Positions 45,772-54,552 of a stretch of 64,000 bases of DNA are shown here, in pieces; the stretch's first letter is position 1, and each line of letters starts with the position of its first letter. This stretch comes from Vannielia litorea (GTDB lineage: Bacteria; Pseudomonadota; Alphaproteobacteria; Rhodobacterales; Rhodobacteraceae), in the NCBI RefSeq assembly GCF_019801175.1, contig NZ_JAHVJR010000001.1, positions 1,116,001-1,180,000 of the forward strand, in the 5' to 3' direction. The notes under the pieces are model-generated. The model made no database searches. It saw only the letters and a program-made list of their open reading frames with translations, and had not been told where the DNA came from. The position numbers were made by a program, and so were the translations under genes.

Positions 45772-46262
45772 TCGCGGAGGGTCGCGAGAAAGCCGGGGAC
45801 GCGCTTGACGGTTTCGCCGGTGGCGGCGAGGGTCTCGGGGGTGAAGCCGTCTTCGGGCGAGAGGGCGGAAACGAGGGCGTCGCGGGCCAATTCATCGTCA
45901 TCTTCCAGCCCGAGGTTCTCGGCCATGGCGAGGAGTTCCAGAGCCTCGTGGACCGATTTCATTTGCCGCAGCGCCTCTGACATCGGGGTGGCCAGCTCGG
46001 GCACGTCCTGCCAGCTCTTGCCCTCGAACACCTCTTGCGTGACCCGCTGGCCGGCGCCGTTGCATGTGTAGCGGGCGCAGCCGGAAAAGCCTTCTTCTTC
46101 AAGGTCTTCGTAGATGGAGCAAAGGTGCCGGTCGAGCTTGGGGCAGGGCAGGCCCGCGGGCTTGTCGATGGCGAAGTCCTCGCCCGCGTCGAAAGCCAGC
46201 GCCATGCAGCAGAGCGCGGCGCAGCGGGAGCAATCAGGTGTGAGGTCGGGGAGTTGGGTCAT
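45762..46262 (-). CDS. Cysteine-rich YkgJ-like protein
   Basis: Soluble protein of 166 residues. The N-terminal half holds a cysteine cluster, PDCSRCAALCCMAL, then LPCPKL, HLCSIY, SGCARYTC; this resembles the YkgJ/CxxCxxxCC zinc or iron-sulfur binding group. The C-terminal half is helical without known motifs. The ATG at 46262 is used because the frame upstream runs through a REP-like element at 46271. It lies on the same strand as purL, 64 bases downstream of it. Confidence 0.75.
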   Translation of the reverse strand: MTQLPDLTPDCSRCAALCCMALAFDAGEDFAIDKPAGLPCPKLDRHLCSIYEDLEEEGFSGCARYTCNGAGQRVTQEVFEGKSWQDVPELATPMSEALRQMKSVHEALELLAMAENLGLEDDDELARDALVSALSPEDGFTPETLAATGETVKRVPGFLATLRDYI

Positions 46263-46270
46263 GCGATGGA

Positions 46271-46320
46271 GCGGGGGCGCTGCCCCCGCACCCCCGGAGA
46301 TATTTGGGCCAAGATGACGG
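46271..46320 (+). repeat. REP-like element, copy 3
   Basis: Perfect hairpin GCGGGGGC-GCT-GCCCCCGC (46271-46289), then ACCCCCGGAGATATTTGGGC and CAAGATGACGG. It fills most of the gap between purL and the Cys-rich gene. Confidence 0.8.
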
Positions 46321-46326
46321 GCGGGC

Positions 46327-48486
46327 TCACGCGAAATTGGCAGCGAAAGTGCTGCGGTAGGTTTCGGAAAGCTCGGCGAGGGCCGCGGTGCTGCTTCCGA
46401 GGGTGACGCTGTCACCGCCGAACTTGCCCACGGTGGAGAGTGGCACGCCCGCTTGCCCGGCGGCGACCATCAGCGCCTCGGCCTTGTCGAAGGAGCAGGC
46501 GATGAGGTAGCGGGCTTGATCCTCGCCGAAGAGCGGGCCGTTGCCTGACGCGTCGATCTGGACGCCCACGCCCGCGGCCTCGGCCATCTCGAAAGCGGCG
46601 AGGGCGAGGCCGCCATCGGCGAGGTCGGTGCAGGCGGTGATGTGTTCGGCATTGGCGCGGATGAAATCGCCATGAGCCTTCTCGGCGGCGAGGTCCACTT
46701 GGGGGGCGTCGCCATCTTCGCGGGAGAAGGCCTCTGCCAGCAGGGCGGACTGGCCGAGGTGGCTGCCCTCGGCGCCGACCATTAGCAGAACGTGGCCCGC
46801 GCGGGCCTCGCCGTCGATCAGCTGGTCGAGGCTGTCGAGCAGGCCGACGGCGCCGATGGTGGGAGTGGGCAGGATGCCTTGGCCATCGGTCTCGTTGTAG
46901 AGCGAGACGTTGCCGGAGACGATGGGAGTGTTCAGCGCGAGGCAGGCCTCGCCGATGCCTTTGAGCGCGCCGACGAACTGGCCCATGATCTCGGGCTTCT
47001 CGGGGTTGCCGAAATTGAGGTTGTCGGTCGTAGCGAGCGGCAGGGCGCCCTTGGCGGAGAGGTTGCGGTAGGCCTCGGCCACGGCCTGCTTGCCGCCCTC
47101 GTAGGGGTTGGCGCGCACGTAGCGGGGCGTGACATCGGAGGTGAAGGCGAGGGCCTTCTCGGTGCCATGCACGCGGACCACGCCGGAGCCGCGGCCCGGA
47201 GGCACGGCGGTATCGGCCATGACCATGTGGTCATACTGCTCCCAGACCCAGGCCTTGTGGGCGTAGTTGGGGGAGGCGAGCAGGGCCTTGAGGCCGTCGA
47301 TGGCGTCGATTTCCGGCACCGGGTCCATCTCGGCGGCCGGGGGCGTTTCGACCCAGGGGCGGTCATACTCCGGGGCGGAGCCTGAGAGGGTGGCGAGGGG
47401 CAGGTCTGCCTTGGTTTCGTTGCCGTGGATGACGAGGAAACGATCTTCGGCAATGGTCTCGCCGACGATGGCAAAGTCGAGATCCCATTTTTCGAAGACG
47501 GCGCGGGCCTCGGCCTCTTTCGAGGGCTCGAGAACCATGAGCATGCGCTCCTGGCTCTCGGAGAGCATCATTTCGTAGGCCGTCATGTTGGTTTCGCGCT
47601 GGGGGACGGCATCGAGGTTGAGCTTGATGCCGAGGCCGCCCTTGTCACCCATCTCGACGGCGGAGCAGGTGAGGCCCGCCGCGCCCATATCCTGAATGGA
47701 GATCACCGCGCCGGTCTGCATCAGCTCCAGCGTGGCCTCCATCAGGCGTTTCTCGGTGAAGGGGTCGCCGACCTGAACGGTGGGGCGCTTCTCTTCGATG
47801 GTGTCGTCGAACTCAGCCGAGGCCATGGTGGCGCCGCCGACGCCGTCACGGCCGGTTTTGGCACCGAGGTAGACCACGGGCATGCCGATCCCGGAGGCGG
47901 CAGAGTAGAAGATCTTGTCGGTGTCGGCGAGGCCGGCGGCGAAGGCGTTGACGAGGCAGTTGCCGTTGTAGGCCGGATGGAAGCGGACCTCGCCGCCCAC
48001 GGTGGGCACGCCGAAGCAGTTGCCATATCCGCCGATGCCCTCCACCACGCCGTTGACGAGCTGGCGGGTTTTCGGGTGGCTCGGCTCGCCGAAGCTGAGG
48101 GCGTTCATCGCGGCGATGGGGCGGGCGCCCATGGTGAAGACATCGCGCAGGATGCCGCCAACGCCCGTGGCCGCGCCCTGATAGGGCTCGATGTAGCTGG
48201 GGTGGTTATGGCTCTCCATCTTGAAGACCACACATTGGCCATCGCCGATATCGACGATGCCCGCGTTCTCGCCCGGCCCGCAGATCACCTGCGGCCCCTC
48301 GGTGGGCAGCTTGCGCAGATGGATCTTGGAGGACTTGTAGGAGCAGTGCTCGTTCCACATGGCCGAAAAGATGCCCAGCTCGGTGAAGCTGGGGGTCCGC
48401 CCGATGATCTCGAGGATGCGTTCGTACTCATCCGGCTTCAGCCCGTGGGCTTCGATCAGGTCGGGCGTGATTTCGGGCTCGGTCAT
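46327..48486 (-). CDS. purL: Phosphoribosylformylglycinamidine synthase subunit PurL
   Basis: ATP-dependent synthetase of purine biosynthesis (FGAR to FGAM), 719 residues: the short PurL that works with separate PurS and PurQ, neither of which is here. Motifs: FSAMWNEHCSYKSSK, CVVFKMESHNHPSYIEPYQG, GVGGILRDVFTMGARPI, and the second AIR-synthase-like half with GNVSLYNE and DLADGGLALA. The start at ATG 48486 has AGGGGAG upstream; a longer frame adds a serine/proline-rich stretch of no family likeness. Confidence 0.96.
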   Translation of the reverse strand: MTEPEITPDLIEAHGLKPDEYERILEIIGRTPSFTELGIFSAMWNEHCSYKSSKIHLRKLPTEGPQVICGPGENAGIVDIGDGQCVVFKMESHNHPSYIEPYQGAATGVGGILRDVFTMGARPIAAMNALSFGEPSHPKTRQLVNGVVEGIGGYGNCFGVPTVGGEVRFHPAYNGNCLVNAFAAGLADTDKIFYSAASGIGMPVVYLGAKTGRDGVGGATMASAEFDDTIEEKRPTVQVGDPFTEKRLMEATLELMQTGAVISIQDMGAAGLTCSAVEMGDKGGLGIKLNLDAVPQRETNMTAYEMMLSESQERMLMVLEPSKEAEARAVFEKWDLDFAIVGETIAEDRFLVIHGNETKADLPLATLSGSAPEYDRPWVETPPAAEMDPVPEIDAIDGLKALLASPNYAHKAWVWEQYDHMVMADTAVPPGRGSGVVRVHGTEKALAFTSDVTPRYVRANPYEGGKQAVAEAYRNLSAKGALPLATTDNLNFGNPEKPEIMGQFVGALKGIGEACLALNTPIVSGNVSLYNETDGQGILPTPTIGAVGLLDSLDQLIDGEARAGHVLLMVGAEGSHLGQSALLAEAFSREDGDAPQVDLAAEKAHGDFIRANAEHITACTDLADGGLALAAFEMAEAAGVGVQIDASGNGPLFGEDQARYLIACSFDKAEALMVAAGQAGVPLSTVGKFGGDSVTLGSSTAALAELSETYRSTFAANFA

Positions 48487-48849
48487 GATGGCTCCCCTGC
48501 TGCTCATGCGCCTTTTAGAAAAAGGGCCGGGGGAGGGAAAGGCGCAATTTGATCGTGGGCGCTTCAAGGCGAAGGCGGGCGATTCGGCAGCGAAGATTGA
48601 CCTTGGGGAAGGCTCTCACTCACCCTCACGGACTCGTGAAAAAATGGCTAGTTTCAGGCTGTTGAGTGGCAGGAAACAGTTTTTTTATTGGAATTTTGGC
48701 TTTGTTAACCATCTCGGGCAAACCCCAATGCAGCTTGAGCGGAATTGGGGTGTTTAACATGTCAATCACAGGTTGTAGTTCTCCCTGCGTAAAGTCAAGC
48801 CCGGCTAAATCAGATTTAGGCACACTCACAGGGCGAGTCTCATGCTATG

Positions 48850-48875
48850 GTTACAGGGGTAACTACTACCTGTAA
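48850..48875. promoter_or_regulatory. Nested inverted repeats upstream of the glycine-rich secreted protein gene
   Basis: TTACAGG (48851-48857) pairs with CCTGTAA (48869-48875) across 11 bases, and GTTAC-AGGG-GTAAC (48850-48863) overlaps it. The site lies 21 bases before the start at 48896. The rest of the 409-base gap back to purL is AT-rich, with a hairpin ACCCCAAT...ATTGGGGT (48721-48752) and no gene. Confidence 0.45.
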
Positions 48876-48895
48876 CGAAGTGCTGGAGACTGAAA

Positions 48896-49531
48896 ATGCA
48901 AATGATTTCAATGCAAAGTATAACCAAGTTCTGTGCCGTTTCGCTTTTCGGAGCGACCGCAATGGTGGTGCCCGCGCACGCGGGGTCCCTCGGCCACGGC
49001 GGAGGAGGTGGCGGAATTTCTGCGGAAGTTTCGCTGGGGGGCGGTAGCCTTGCTGATGTCGATGTTTCGATCGGCGGCAGCAACGGGATCAACGCCGGCG
49101 CGACCGTTGGCGGATCCAGCACCGCCGATGTGGACGTGGCTGTTGGCGGGGGTACCGGCGGTTCTGGCGGGTCCGGGGGCTCGGGTGGCTCTGGCGGTGG
49201 CGGTGCCACCGGCGGCGGCACGACCGTGACACCGGACCAGCCGACCGTGGTGACGCGGGCGGACCCGCAAGACGGGATGACGATCAAGCGTCAGACCATG
49301 TCGGACATCATCGGCATGGTGGTGCTCTCCTCCGAGGGCGCGCTGATCGGCGAAGTCATCGGGGCCGAGATGGTGAACGGGAAGATCAAGGCGCGGGTTG
49401 CGCTGGCCAATACACTCGGCGTGAAGCCGAAGGCGGTGGTTCTCTCGTTCGGAACCCGGCAGATGCGGGACAACGTGCTGCGCCTGTCGGTCTCGCGTGA
49501 CCGGTTCATCCGGAGCGTGCGTAGCAGCTGA
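48896..49531 (+). CDS. Secreted glycine-rich protein with PRC-barrel-like C-terminus
   Basis: Protein of 211 residues. Signal peptide about 1-29 (cleavage at AHA-G). The mature N-terminal half is a low-complexity Gly/Ser/Ala/Val repeat: GGSLADVDVSIGG and GGSSTADVDVAVGG are copies of one unit, then a GSGGSGG run. The C-terminal 85 residues (TMSDIIGMVVLSSEGALIGE, FIRSVRSS at the end) look like a PRC-barrel domain. Probably an envelope or extracellular protein; precise role unknown. GGAG precedes the ATG. A terminator follows at 49564. Confidence 0.7.
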   Translation: MQMISMQSITKFCAVSLFGATAMVVPAHAGSLGHGGGGGGISAEVSLGGGSLADVDVSIGGSNGINAGATVGGSSTADVDVAVGGGTGGSGGSGGSGGSGGGGATGGGTTVTPDQPTVVTRADPQDGMTIKRQTMSDIIGMVVLSSEGALIGEVIGAEMVNGKIKARVALANTLGVKPKAVVLSFGTRQMRDNVLRLSVSRDRFIRSVRSS

Positions 49532-49563
49532 CTTTGCCCCCCAGGTTGAGGCAGCGCTAAGGA

Positions 49564-49592
49564 GGGTGCGTCGTGCGCGGCGCACCCTTTTT
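49564..49592 (+). terminator. Intrinsic terminator after the glycine-rich gene
   Basis: Stem GGGTGCG (49564-49570) / CGCACCC (49581-49587) followed by TTTTT. From here to 49921 I find no gene, only an inverted repeat GGTTGCAAG / CTTGCAACC (49622-49664) and the terminator at 49744. Confidence 0.82.
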
Positions 49593-49743
49593 CTGTGGGC
49601 GGGCGGCTGCTTTCAGCCTGCGGTTGCAAGGCGTTTACCGACCCGTCCGGGAGGGCTTGCAACCAAAAATGTTTCGGTGCAGGCTCCCGCCAAATCGGCC
49701 CCGCCCGGGCCCCCGACATCGCTGGATGAAATTCCGGTTGGAC

Positions 49744-49772
49744 AAAAAAAGAGGCCGAGACAAGCTCGGCCT
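49744..49772 (-). terminator. Intrinsic terminator on the minus strand after the LysR gene
   Basis: Stem AGGCCGAG (49752-49759) / CTCGGCCT (49765-49772), loop ACAAG; on the minus strand it is followed by TC and then seven T residues. It is about 150 bases after the LysR stop, which leaves room for a 3' UTR. Confidence 0.82.
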
Positions 49773-49921
49773 AAGTCCAACAGGGAGGTAAAAGACGCGC
49801 TGGCCGAAGCCTGTGCGCCTAATACTTCCTCATATGGTCAGGCGGCGCGCTCATTCAAGACTTAAAATGCCGCAGGTGCGAATGGCAGCCATGACTGTGG
49901 CGCATGGCACACAGCCCGGCG

Positions 49922-50827
49922 CTATTCAGCCGCGGCGTCTCGCACGGCCTTGCGTTGGGCCTGGATTTCGCTGGTCACGAAGTCACGGAAGGCGGCTATC
50001 CTCTTGGATTGGCGCAATTCTTCCGGGTAGGCGAGGAAGACCGGAACCTCTGAACTCTCCTCCTCGGGGAGGACTCGGACGAGGCCTGGCGTGTCGAGTG
50101 CCACATAATCGGGCAGCACACCTATACCAAGGTCGTTGATCACCGCTTGAAGCACGCCGAAGTAGTTGTTGACGGTGAGTCGCTTGGTCACGTCATGGGT
50201 TAGCAGCGAGGCGATCATCTCGGCCCCGGCGCGCACCTGAGTGGAGTGCGAGGCCTGGCTGATCAGCCGGTGTTCGGAGAGATCATCGAGATCGGCGGGT
50301 GCGCCGTAGCGGGCGACATAGCCCTCGGAGGCGTAGAGGCGCATACGCACACCCATGAGGCGGCGGCGGATAAGGTCGGCCTGTGACGGCTCTTTCATCC
50401 GGATAGCCACATCTGCCTCGCGCATCGGCAGGTCGAGCACACGCTCCTCAAGGTTGAGGTCGATCGAGAGGTCGGGATAGCGCTCGTAGAGTGCGGGCAG
50501 GCGCGGGGTGAGCCAGAGCGTGCCGAAGCCTGTGGTTGCGGTGACGCGGAGCTCGCCGAAGACTTCCTCTTCGCTGTCGCGGATGCGGGCGGCGGCGGTA
50601 TCGAGCCGGCGGTTCATCACCTGTGTGGCGTCGAACAGCAACTCGCCTTGCTCGGTGAGAATCAGCCCGCGGGCGTGGCGGTGGAACAGGGTGGTGTTCA
50701 GGCTCTCTTCCAGCGCCCGGATCTGCCGGGAGACGGCAGATTGCGACAGCCCCAGCGTCTCACCCGCGTGGGTGAGGGAGCCGGCATCTGCCACGGCGTG
50801 AAATATTCTGAGCTTGTCCCAATCCAT
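49922..50827 (-). CDS. LysR family transcriptional regulator
   Basis: Regulator of 301 residues. The HTH is in FHAVADAGSLTHAGETLGLS and QSAVSRQIRALEE (about 10-42), followed by the linker helix and an effector domain with GTLWLTPRLPALYERYPDL and GIGVLPDYVA. It is divergent from the indolepyruvate oxidoreductase gene and most likely controls it. ATG 50827 is preferred over an upstream TTG. Roseobacter genomes keep this pair together, as I recall from work on aromatic amino acid breakdown. Confidence 0.92.
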   Translation of the reverse strand: MDWDKLRIFHAVADAGSLTHAGETLGLSQSAVSRQIRALEESLNTTLFHRHARGLILTEQGELLFDATQVMNRRLDTAAARIRDSEEEVFGELRVTATTGFGTLWLTPRLPALYERYPDLSIDLNLEERVLDLPMREADVAIRMKEPSQADLIRRRLMGVRMRLYASEGYVARYGAPADLDDLSEHRLISQASHSTQVRAGAEMIASLLTHDVTKRLTVNNYFGVLQAVINDLGIGVLPDYVALDTPGLVRVLPEEESSEVPVFLAYPEELRQSKRIAAFRDFVTSEIQAQRKAVRDAAAE

Positions 50828-50927
50828 GTTTAAACTGTTCACCAAATTCAAAGCGGTTGCGGCGCAGCATCCTTATGCACGACCGGAGTGTAGTCGCAAA
50901 TGGTTTACCACTTCAGAATCCTGTTTG

Positions 50928-50948
50928 TAGGTCAGAAATTATGACCTA
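50928..50948. promoter_or_regulatory. Perfect 21-bp palindrome between lysR and the indolepyruvate oxidoreductase gene
   Basis: TAGGTCA (50928-50934), spacer GAAATTA, TGACCTA (50942-50948). It is 38 bases upstream of the oxidoreductase start and about 100 bases from the LysR start, and it contains the T-N11-A pattern of LysR sites. A second short repeat TGGTTTACCA is at 50901-50910. Confidence 0.6.
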
Positions 50949-50985
50949 ATATCGGATTATGCCCGCTACTGGGAGGAAGCGCGTA

Positions 50986-53900
50986 ATGACTAGGCAGGAT
51001 ATCAGTCTCACCGACCGTTTTGACCTCGAGAAATCGCCGGTTCTTTTGAATGGCACGCAGGCGCTTGTGCGCCTGATGCTGATGCAGAAGGCACGTGACA
51101 GGGCCGCGGGGCTGAACACCGCGGGCTACTGCACCGGCTATCGAGGCTCGCCGCTGGGCGGGGTGGACCAGTGGATGACCCGGGCGAACAAGGTGCTCGG
51201 CGCCAATGATGTGCGCTTCGAGCCGGGGCTGAACGAAGACCTTGCCGCAACCGCGCTCTGGGGCAGCCAGAACGCCGAACTGCGGGGCGAGGGGAAGTTC
51301 GACGGGGTCTACGGGCTTTGGTACGGCAAGGGGCCGGGGGTGGACCGCTCGGGCGATGTGATGCGCCATGCCAATATGGCGGGCACAAGCCAGCATGGCG
51401 GTGTGCTAATGGCGATGGGTGACGATCACACCGGCGAGTCCTCGACCGTGTGCCACCAGTCCGATTGGGCGCTGGTCGACGTGCATATGCCGGTGCTCAG
51501 CCCTGCGGGCGTGCAGGAGATCCTCGACTTCGGCCTCTACGGCTGGGCGCTGAGCCGCTACGCGGGCGTCTGGGTGGGGCTGAAGGTTATGAAGGACACG
51601 GTGGAGGCGACCTCGGTTGTGGATGGCCGGGCAGACCGGCTCTCGTTCGTGACGCCCGATTTCAAGCTGCCGGAGGGTGGGCTGAACATTCGGCTTGGCG
51701 ACCATTGGATCGCGCAGGAAGAGCGGCTTCTGGCGCACAAGAGGTTCGCCGCGGAAGCCTTTGCGAATGCGAATAAAATCGACCACCGGATGCACGGAAA
51801 GGCGGGTGCGAAGGTGGGCTTTGTGGCCGCGGGCAAGAACTGGCTCGACCTGTGCCATGCGCTGGAGCTTCTGGGCATTGATGAGGCGGAGGCTGAGCGG
51901 CTCGGGGTGACGACCTACAAGGTCGGACAGGTCTGGCCGCTGGACATGAAGGGCTTCCACGATTGGGCCGAGGGGCTCGATGTGATCGTGGTGGTCGAAG
52001 AGAAGCGCAAGCTGATCGAGGTGCAGGTTAAGGAGGCGATCTTTGATGATCGCCGGGGTCGCCGGGTCTATGGTGGCATGAAGAATGGCGAGGTGCTGTT
52101 TCCGACCCATTTTGCGCTCGATCCCAATGACATAGCGCTCGAGCTTGGCAAGATCCTGATCGAGGAGGATTGCGGGACCGACAGGATCAAGGCCGGGATG
52201 GCCCGGATCGAAAGCGCCCGGATGGCCGACAATGCGCCCGACATCGCGGCGCGGCTGCCCTACTTTTGCGCGGGCTGCCCGCATAACAGCTCCACAAAGC
52301 TGCCCGATGGCGCCGAAGCGGGCGCGGGTATTGGCTGCCACTTCATGGCCCGCTGGATGGACCGCTCGACCGACCGCTTCACCCACATGGGCGCGGAGGG
52401 AGCCAACTGGATGGGCGAGGCGCCGTTCTCGAAACGGGAGCACCTGTTCCAGAACCTCGGGGACGGCACCTACAACCACTCCGGCACGCTGGCCATTCGC
52501 GCGGCCTTGGCGGCGGGCACCAACATCACCTTCAAGATCCTGTTCAACGATGCCGTGGCGATGACCGGCGGTCAGCCCAACGAGGGCAGCCTCTCGCCCC
52601 AGCAGATTGCCCGCGAGGTGCTGGCAATGGGGGTGAAAGAGGTCGCACTGATCTTTGACGAGAAGGAAGACGTGGATCTGGGCGCCTTTCCGCAGCAGGT
52701 CAGCAAGCATGAGCGTGCCGAGCTGGCGGATGTGCAGGAGAAGTTCAGCAAGGTCAAAGGTGTATCGGCCATCATTTATGTGCAGACCTGCGCGGCGGAG
52801 AAGCGGCGGCGGCGCAAGCGCGGCACTTTCCCGGATATCGACAAACGAGTGTTCATCAATACTGATGTCTGCGAGGGCTGCGGCGATTGCGGGGTGCAGA
52901 GCAACTGCGTGGCAATCCTGCCGAAAGAGACTGAGCTGGGCCGCAAACGCGAGATTGACCAGAGCGCCTGCAACAAGGATTTCTCCTGCCTGAACGGGTT
53001 TTGCCCCAGTTTCGTGACGATCGAGGGCGCCAAGGTGAAGAAGGCGCCGGAGAAGGCGGTGGAACTGCCCGATATGGCGGAGCCGGAGATTGGCGCCATC
53101 GAGGGCACCCATAACATCGTCATCACCGGGGTCGGCGGCACCGGGGTCGTGACCGTGGGCGCGGTGCTGGCGATGGCCGCCCATGTGGACGGCAAGGGCG
53201 TGGGCATGATCGAGATGGCCGGGCTCGCCCAGAAGGGCGGTGCGGTGCATATCCACATGCGAATTGCCGAGCAACCGGAGCTGATCAACGCGATCCGCGT
53301 GGGCACCGGCGAGGCCAATGCGGTGATCGGCGGCGATCTGGTAACGACCGCAGGCTCCAAGACCTTGGGCCTGATGCGTGAGGGCCAGACCGGGGCGGTG
53401 GTGAATGCCGCCGATATCATCACCGGGCACTTCACGCGCGACATCAACTTCAAGCTGCCGCATGACAGGATGGTGCTTGCGCTACAGGCGCGCTTGAAGG
53501 ACGGATTGCAACTCTTTGATGCACAGGCGCTTTCTCGCATTCTTCTGGGCGATAGCATCTACTCCAACATGATGATCCTCGGCGCCGCGTGGCAAGCTGG
53601 GCTGGTGCCGGTGAGCCTTGCCGCGCTCACCCGCGCCATTGAGCTGAACGGCCAGGCGATAGAGGGCAACAAGCGGGCCTTCGAGATCGGTCGCTGGGCG
53701 GTGGCGCACCCGGAACAGGCGGCGGAGATGTTCGTGAGTGAGGCGCCGGCCGAGAAGAGCCTCGAGGAGCGCATCGCCTTCCGTGCGAGCCATCTGGAGG
53801 CCTGGGGCGATGCCGAATATGCCCGGCGCTACCGTGCGCTGGTGGACAAGGCCCCCGACGACGAGATGAAACTCGCCATCGCGCAGGGCTATCACAAGCT

Positions 53901-54384
53901 GTTGGCCTACAAGGACGAGTACGAGACCGCGCGGCTGCTGCTCGACACCGAGGCCAAGGCGGCGGAGGTCTTCGAAGGTGAGATGCGCTTCAACTACCAC
54001 CTTGCCCCGCCGATCTTCGGCACCAAGGGGCCGGGTGGCCGCCCGAAGAAGCGCCAGTTCGGGCCGTGGATGCGGCGGGGTCTGAAGCTACTGGCGAAGA
54101 TGAAACCGCTGCGGGGGACGCTGCTCGACCCCTTCCGCTTTGGCGCAGAGCGCAAGATGGAGCGTGGACTCATAGCGCAATACGAGGCCGACATGGGCGA
54201 GGTGCTGACCGGCCTCAATGCCGAGAACCGCGCCGCCGCACTCGCGCTGGCCGAGCTTCCGCTCACCATCCGGGGATTCGGACCGGTGAAGGAGGCCAAT
54301 GCGGAGAAGGCGGCAAAGCGGCGGGGTGAACTCTTGGAGGCGTTCCGCAACCCGGGGGCGCCAATGCGGCAGGCTGCGGAGTAA
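50986..54384 (+). CDS. Indolepyruvate ferredoxin oxidoreductase family protein (fused alpha-beta)
   Basis: Single chain of 1132 residues joining IorA-like and IorB-like parts; it oxidises aryl-pyruvates (from Trp, Phe, Tyr) to aryl-acetyl-CoA with ferredoxin and thiamine diphosphate. N-terminal part with GYCTGYRGSPLGGVD; the TPP domain around GIGCHFMA and FNDAVAMTGGQP; ferredoxin-like cysteines in CEGCGDCGVQSNC (about 629) and CNKDFSCLNGFC (about 663); gamma domain from VITGVGGTGVVTVGA (about 713). GGGAGGA before ATG 50986. Divergent LysR gene upstream. Confidence 0.93.
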   Translation: MTRQDISLTDRFDLEKSPVLLNGTQALVRLMLMQKARDRAAGLNTAGYCTGYRGSPLGGVDQWMTRANKVLGANDVRFEPGLNEDLAATALWGSQNAELRGEGKFDGVYGLWYGKGPGVDRSGDVMRHANMAGTSQHGGVLMAMGDDHTGESSTVCHQSDWALVDVHMPVLSPAGVQEILDFGLYGWALSRYAGVWVGLKVMKDTVEATSVVDGRADRLSFVTPDFKLPEGGLNIRLGDHWIAQEERLLAHKRFAAEAFANANKIDHRMHGKAGAKVGFVAAGKNWLDLCHALELLGIDEAEAERLGVTTYKVGQVWPLDMKGFHDWAEGLDVIVVVEEKRKLIEVQVKEAIFDDRRGRRVYGGMKNGEVLFPTHFALDPNDIALELGKILIEEDCGTDRIKAGMARIESARMADNAPDIAARLPYFCAGCPHNSSTKLPDGAEAGAGIGCHFMARWMDRSTDRFTHMGAEGANWMGEAPFSKREHLFQNLGDGTYNHSGTLAIRAALAAGTNITFKILFNDAVAMTGGQPNEGSLSPQQIAREVLAMGVKEVALIFDEKEDVDLGAFPQQVSKHERAELADVQEKFSKVKGVSAIIYVQTCAAEKRRRRKRGTFPDIDKRVFINTDVCEGCGDCGVQSNCVAILPKETELGRKREIDQSACNKDFSCLNGFCPSFVTIEGAKVKKAPEKAVELPDMAEPEIGAIEGTHNIVITGVGGTGVVTVGAVLAMAAHVDGKGVGMIEMAGLAQKGGAVHIHMRIAEQPELINAIRVGTGEANAVIGGDLVTTAGSKTLGLMREGQTGAVVNAADIITGHFTRDINFKLPHDRMVLALQARLKDGLQLFDAQALSRILLGDSIYSNMMILGAAWQAGLVPVSLAALTRAIELNGQAIEGNKRAFEIGRWAVAHPEQAAEMFVSEAPAEKSLEERIAFRASHLEAWGDAEYARRYRALVDKAPDDEMKLAIAQGYHKLLAYKDEYETARLLLDTEAKAAEVFEGEMRFNYHLAPPIFGTKGPGGRPKKRQFGPWMRRGLKLLAKMKPLRGTLLDPFRFGAERKMERGLIAQYEADMGEVLTGLNAENRAAALALAELPLTIRGFGPVKEANAEKAAKRRGELLEAFRNPGAPMRQAAE

Positions 54385-54390
54385 CCTGCT

Positions 54391-54439
54391 CATTTTCTTG
54401 CTGCAAATATTCCGGGGGGTGCGGGGGGCTGGCCCCCCG
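54391..54439 (-). repeat. REP-like element, copy 4 (inverted)
   Basis: CATTTTCTTGCTGCAAATAT then TCCGGGGGGTG, followed by the hairpin CGGGGGGC-TG-GCCCCCCG (54422-54439). This is the reverse orientation of the other copies. It starts six bases after the oxidoreductase stop codon. Confidence 0.8.
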
Positions 54440-54552
54440 TTGGCACCACGTCGGATCCAGAGTGTCACACTCCGTTTACGCGACCGTCATAAAGGCTTCC
54501 CTGATCGGCCCCGCGCCCCTATCTGTCGCGCAAGAGAAGAAGGACGCCCCTC

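Noticed and set aside
48626..48829. Minus-strand frame of 67 codons in the AT-rich gap upstream of purL
   Set aside because: Covers the hairpin ACCCCAAT/ATTGGGGT, lacks a ribosome site and has no family likeness.
49497..49865. Plus-strand open frame of 122 codons
   Set aside because: It runs through two terminator hairpins, and the sequence has no ribosome site or family likeness.
51406..53463. Long minus-strand open frame opposite the indolepyruvate oxidoreductase
   Set aside because: Antisense shadow with His/Arg/Leu bias and no start signal.
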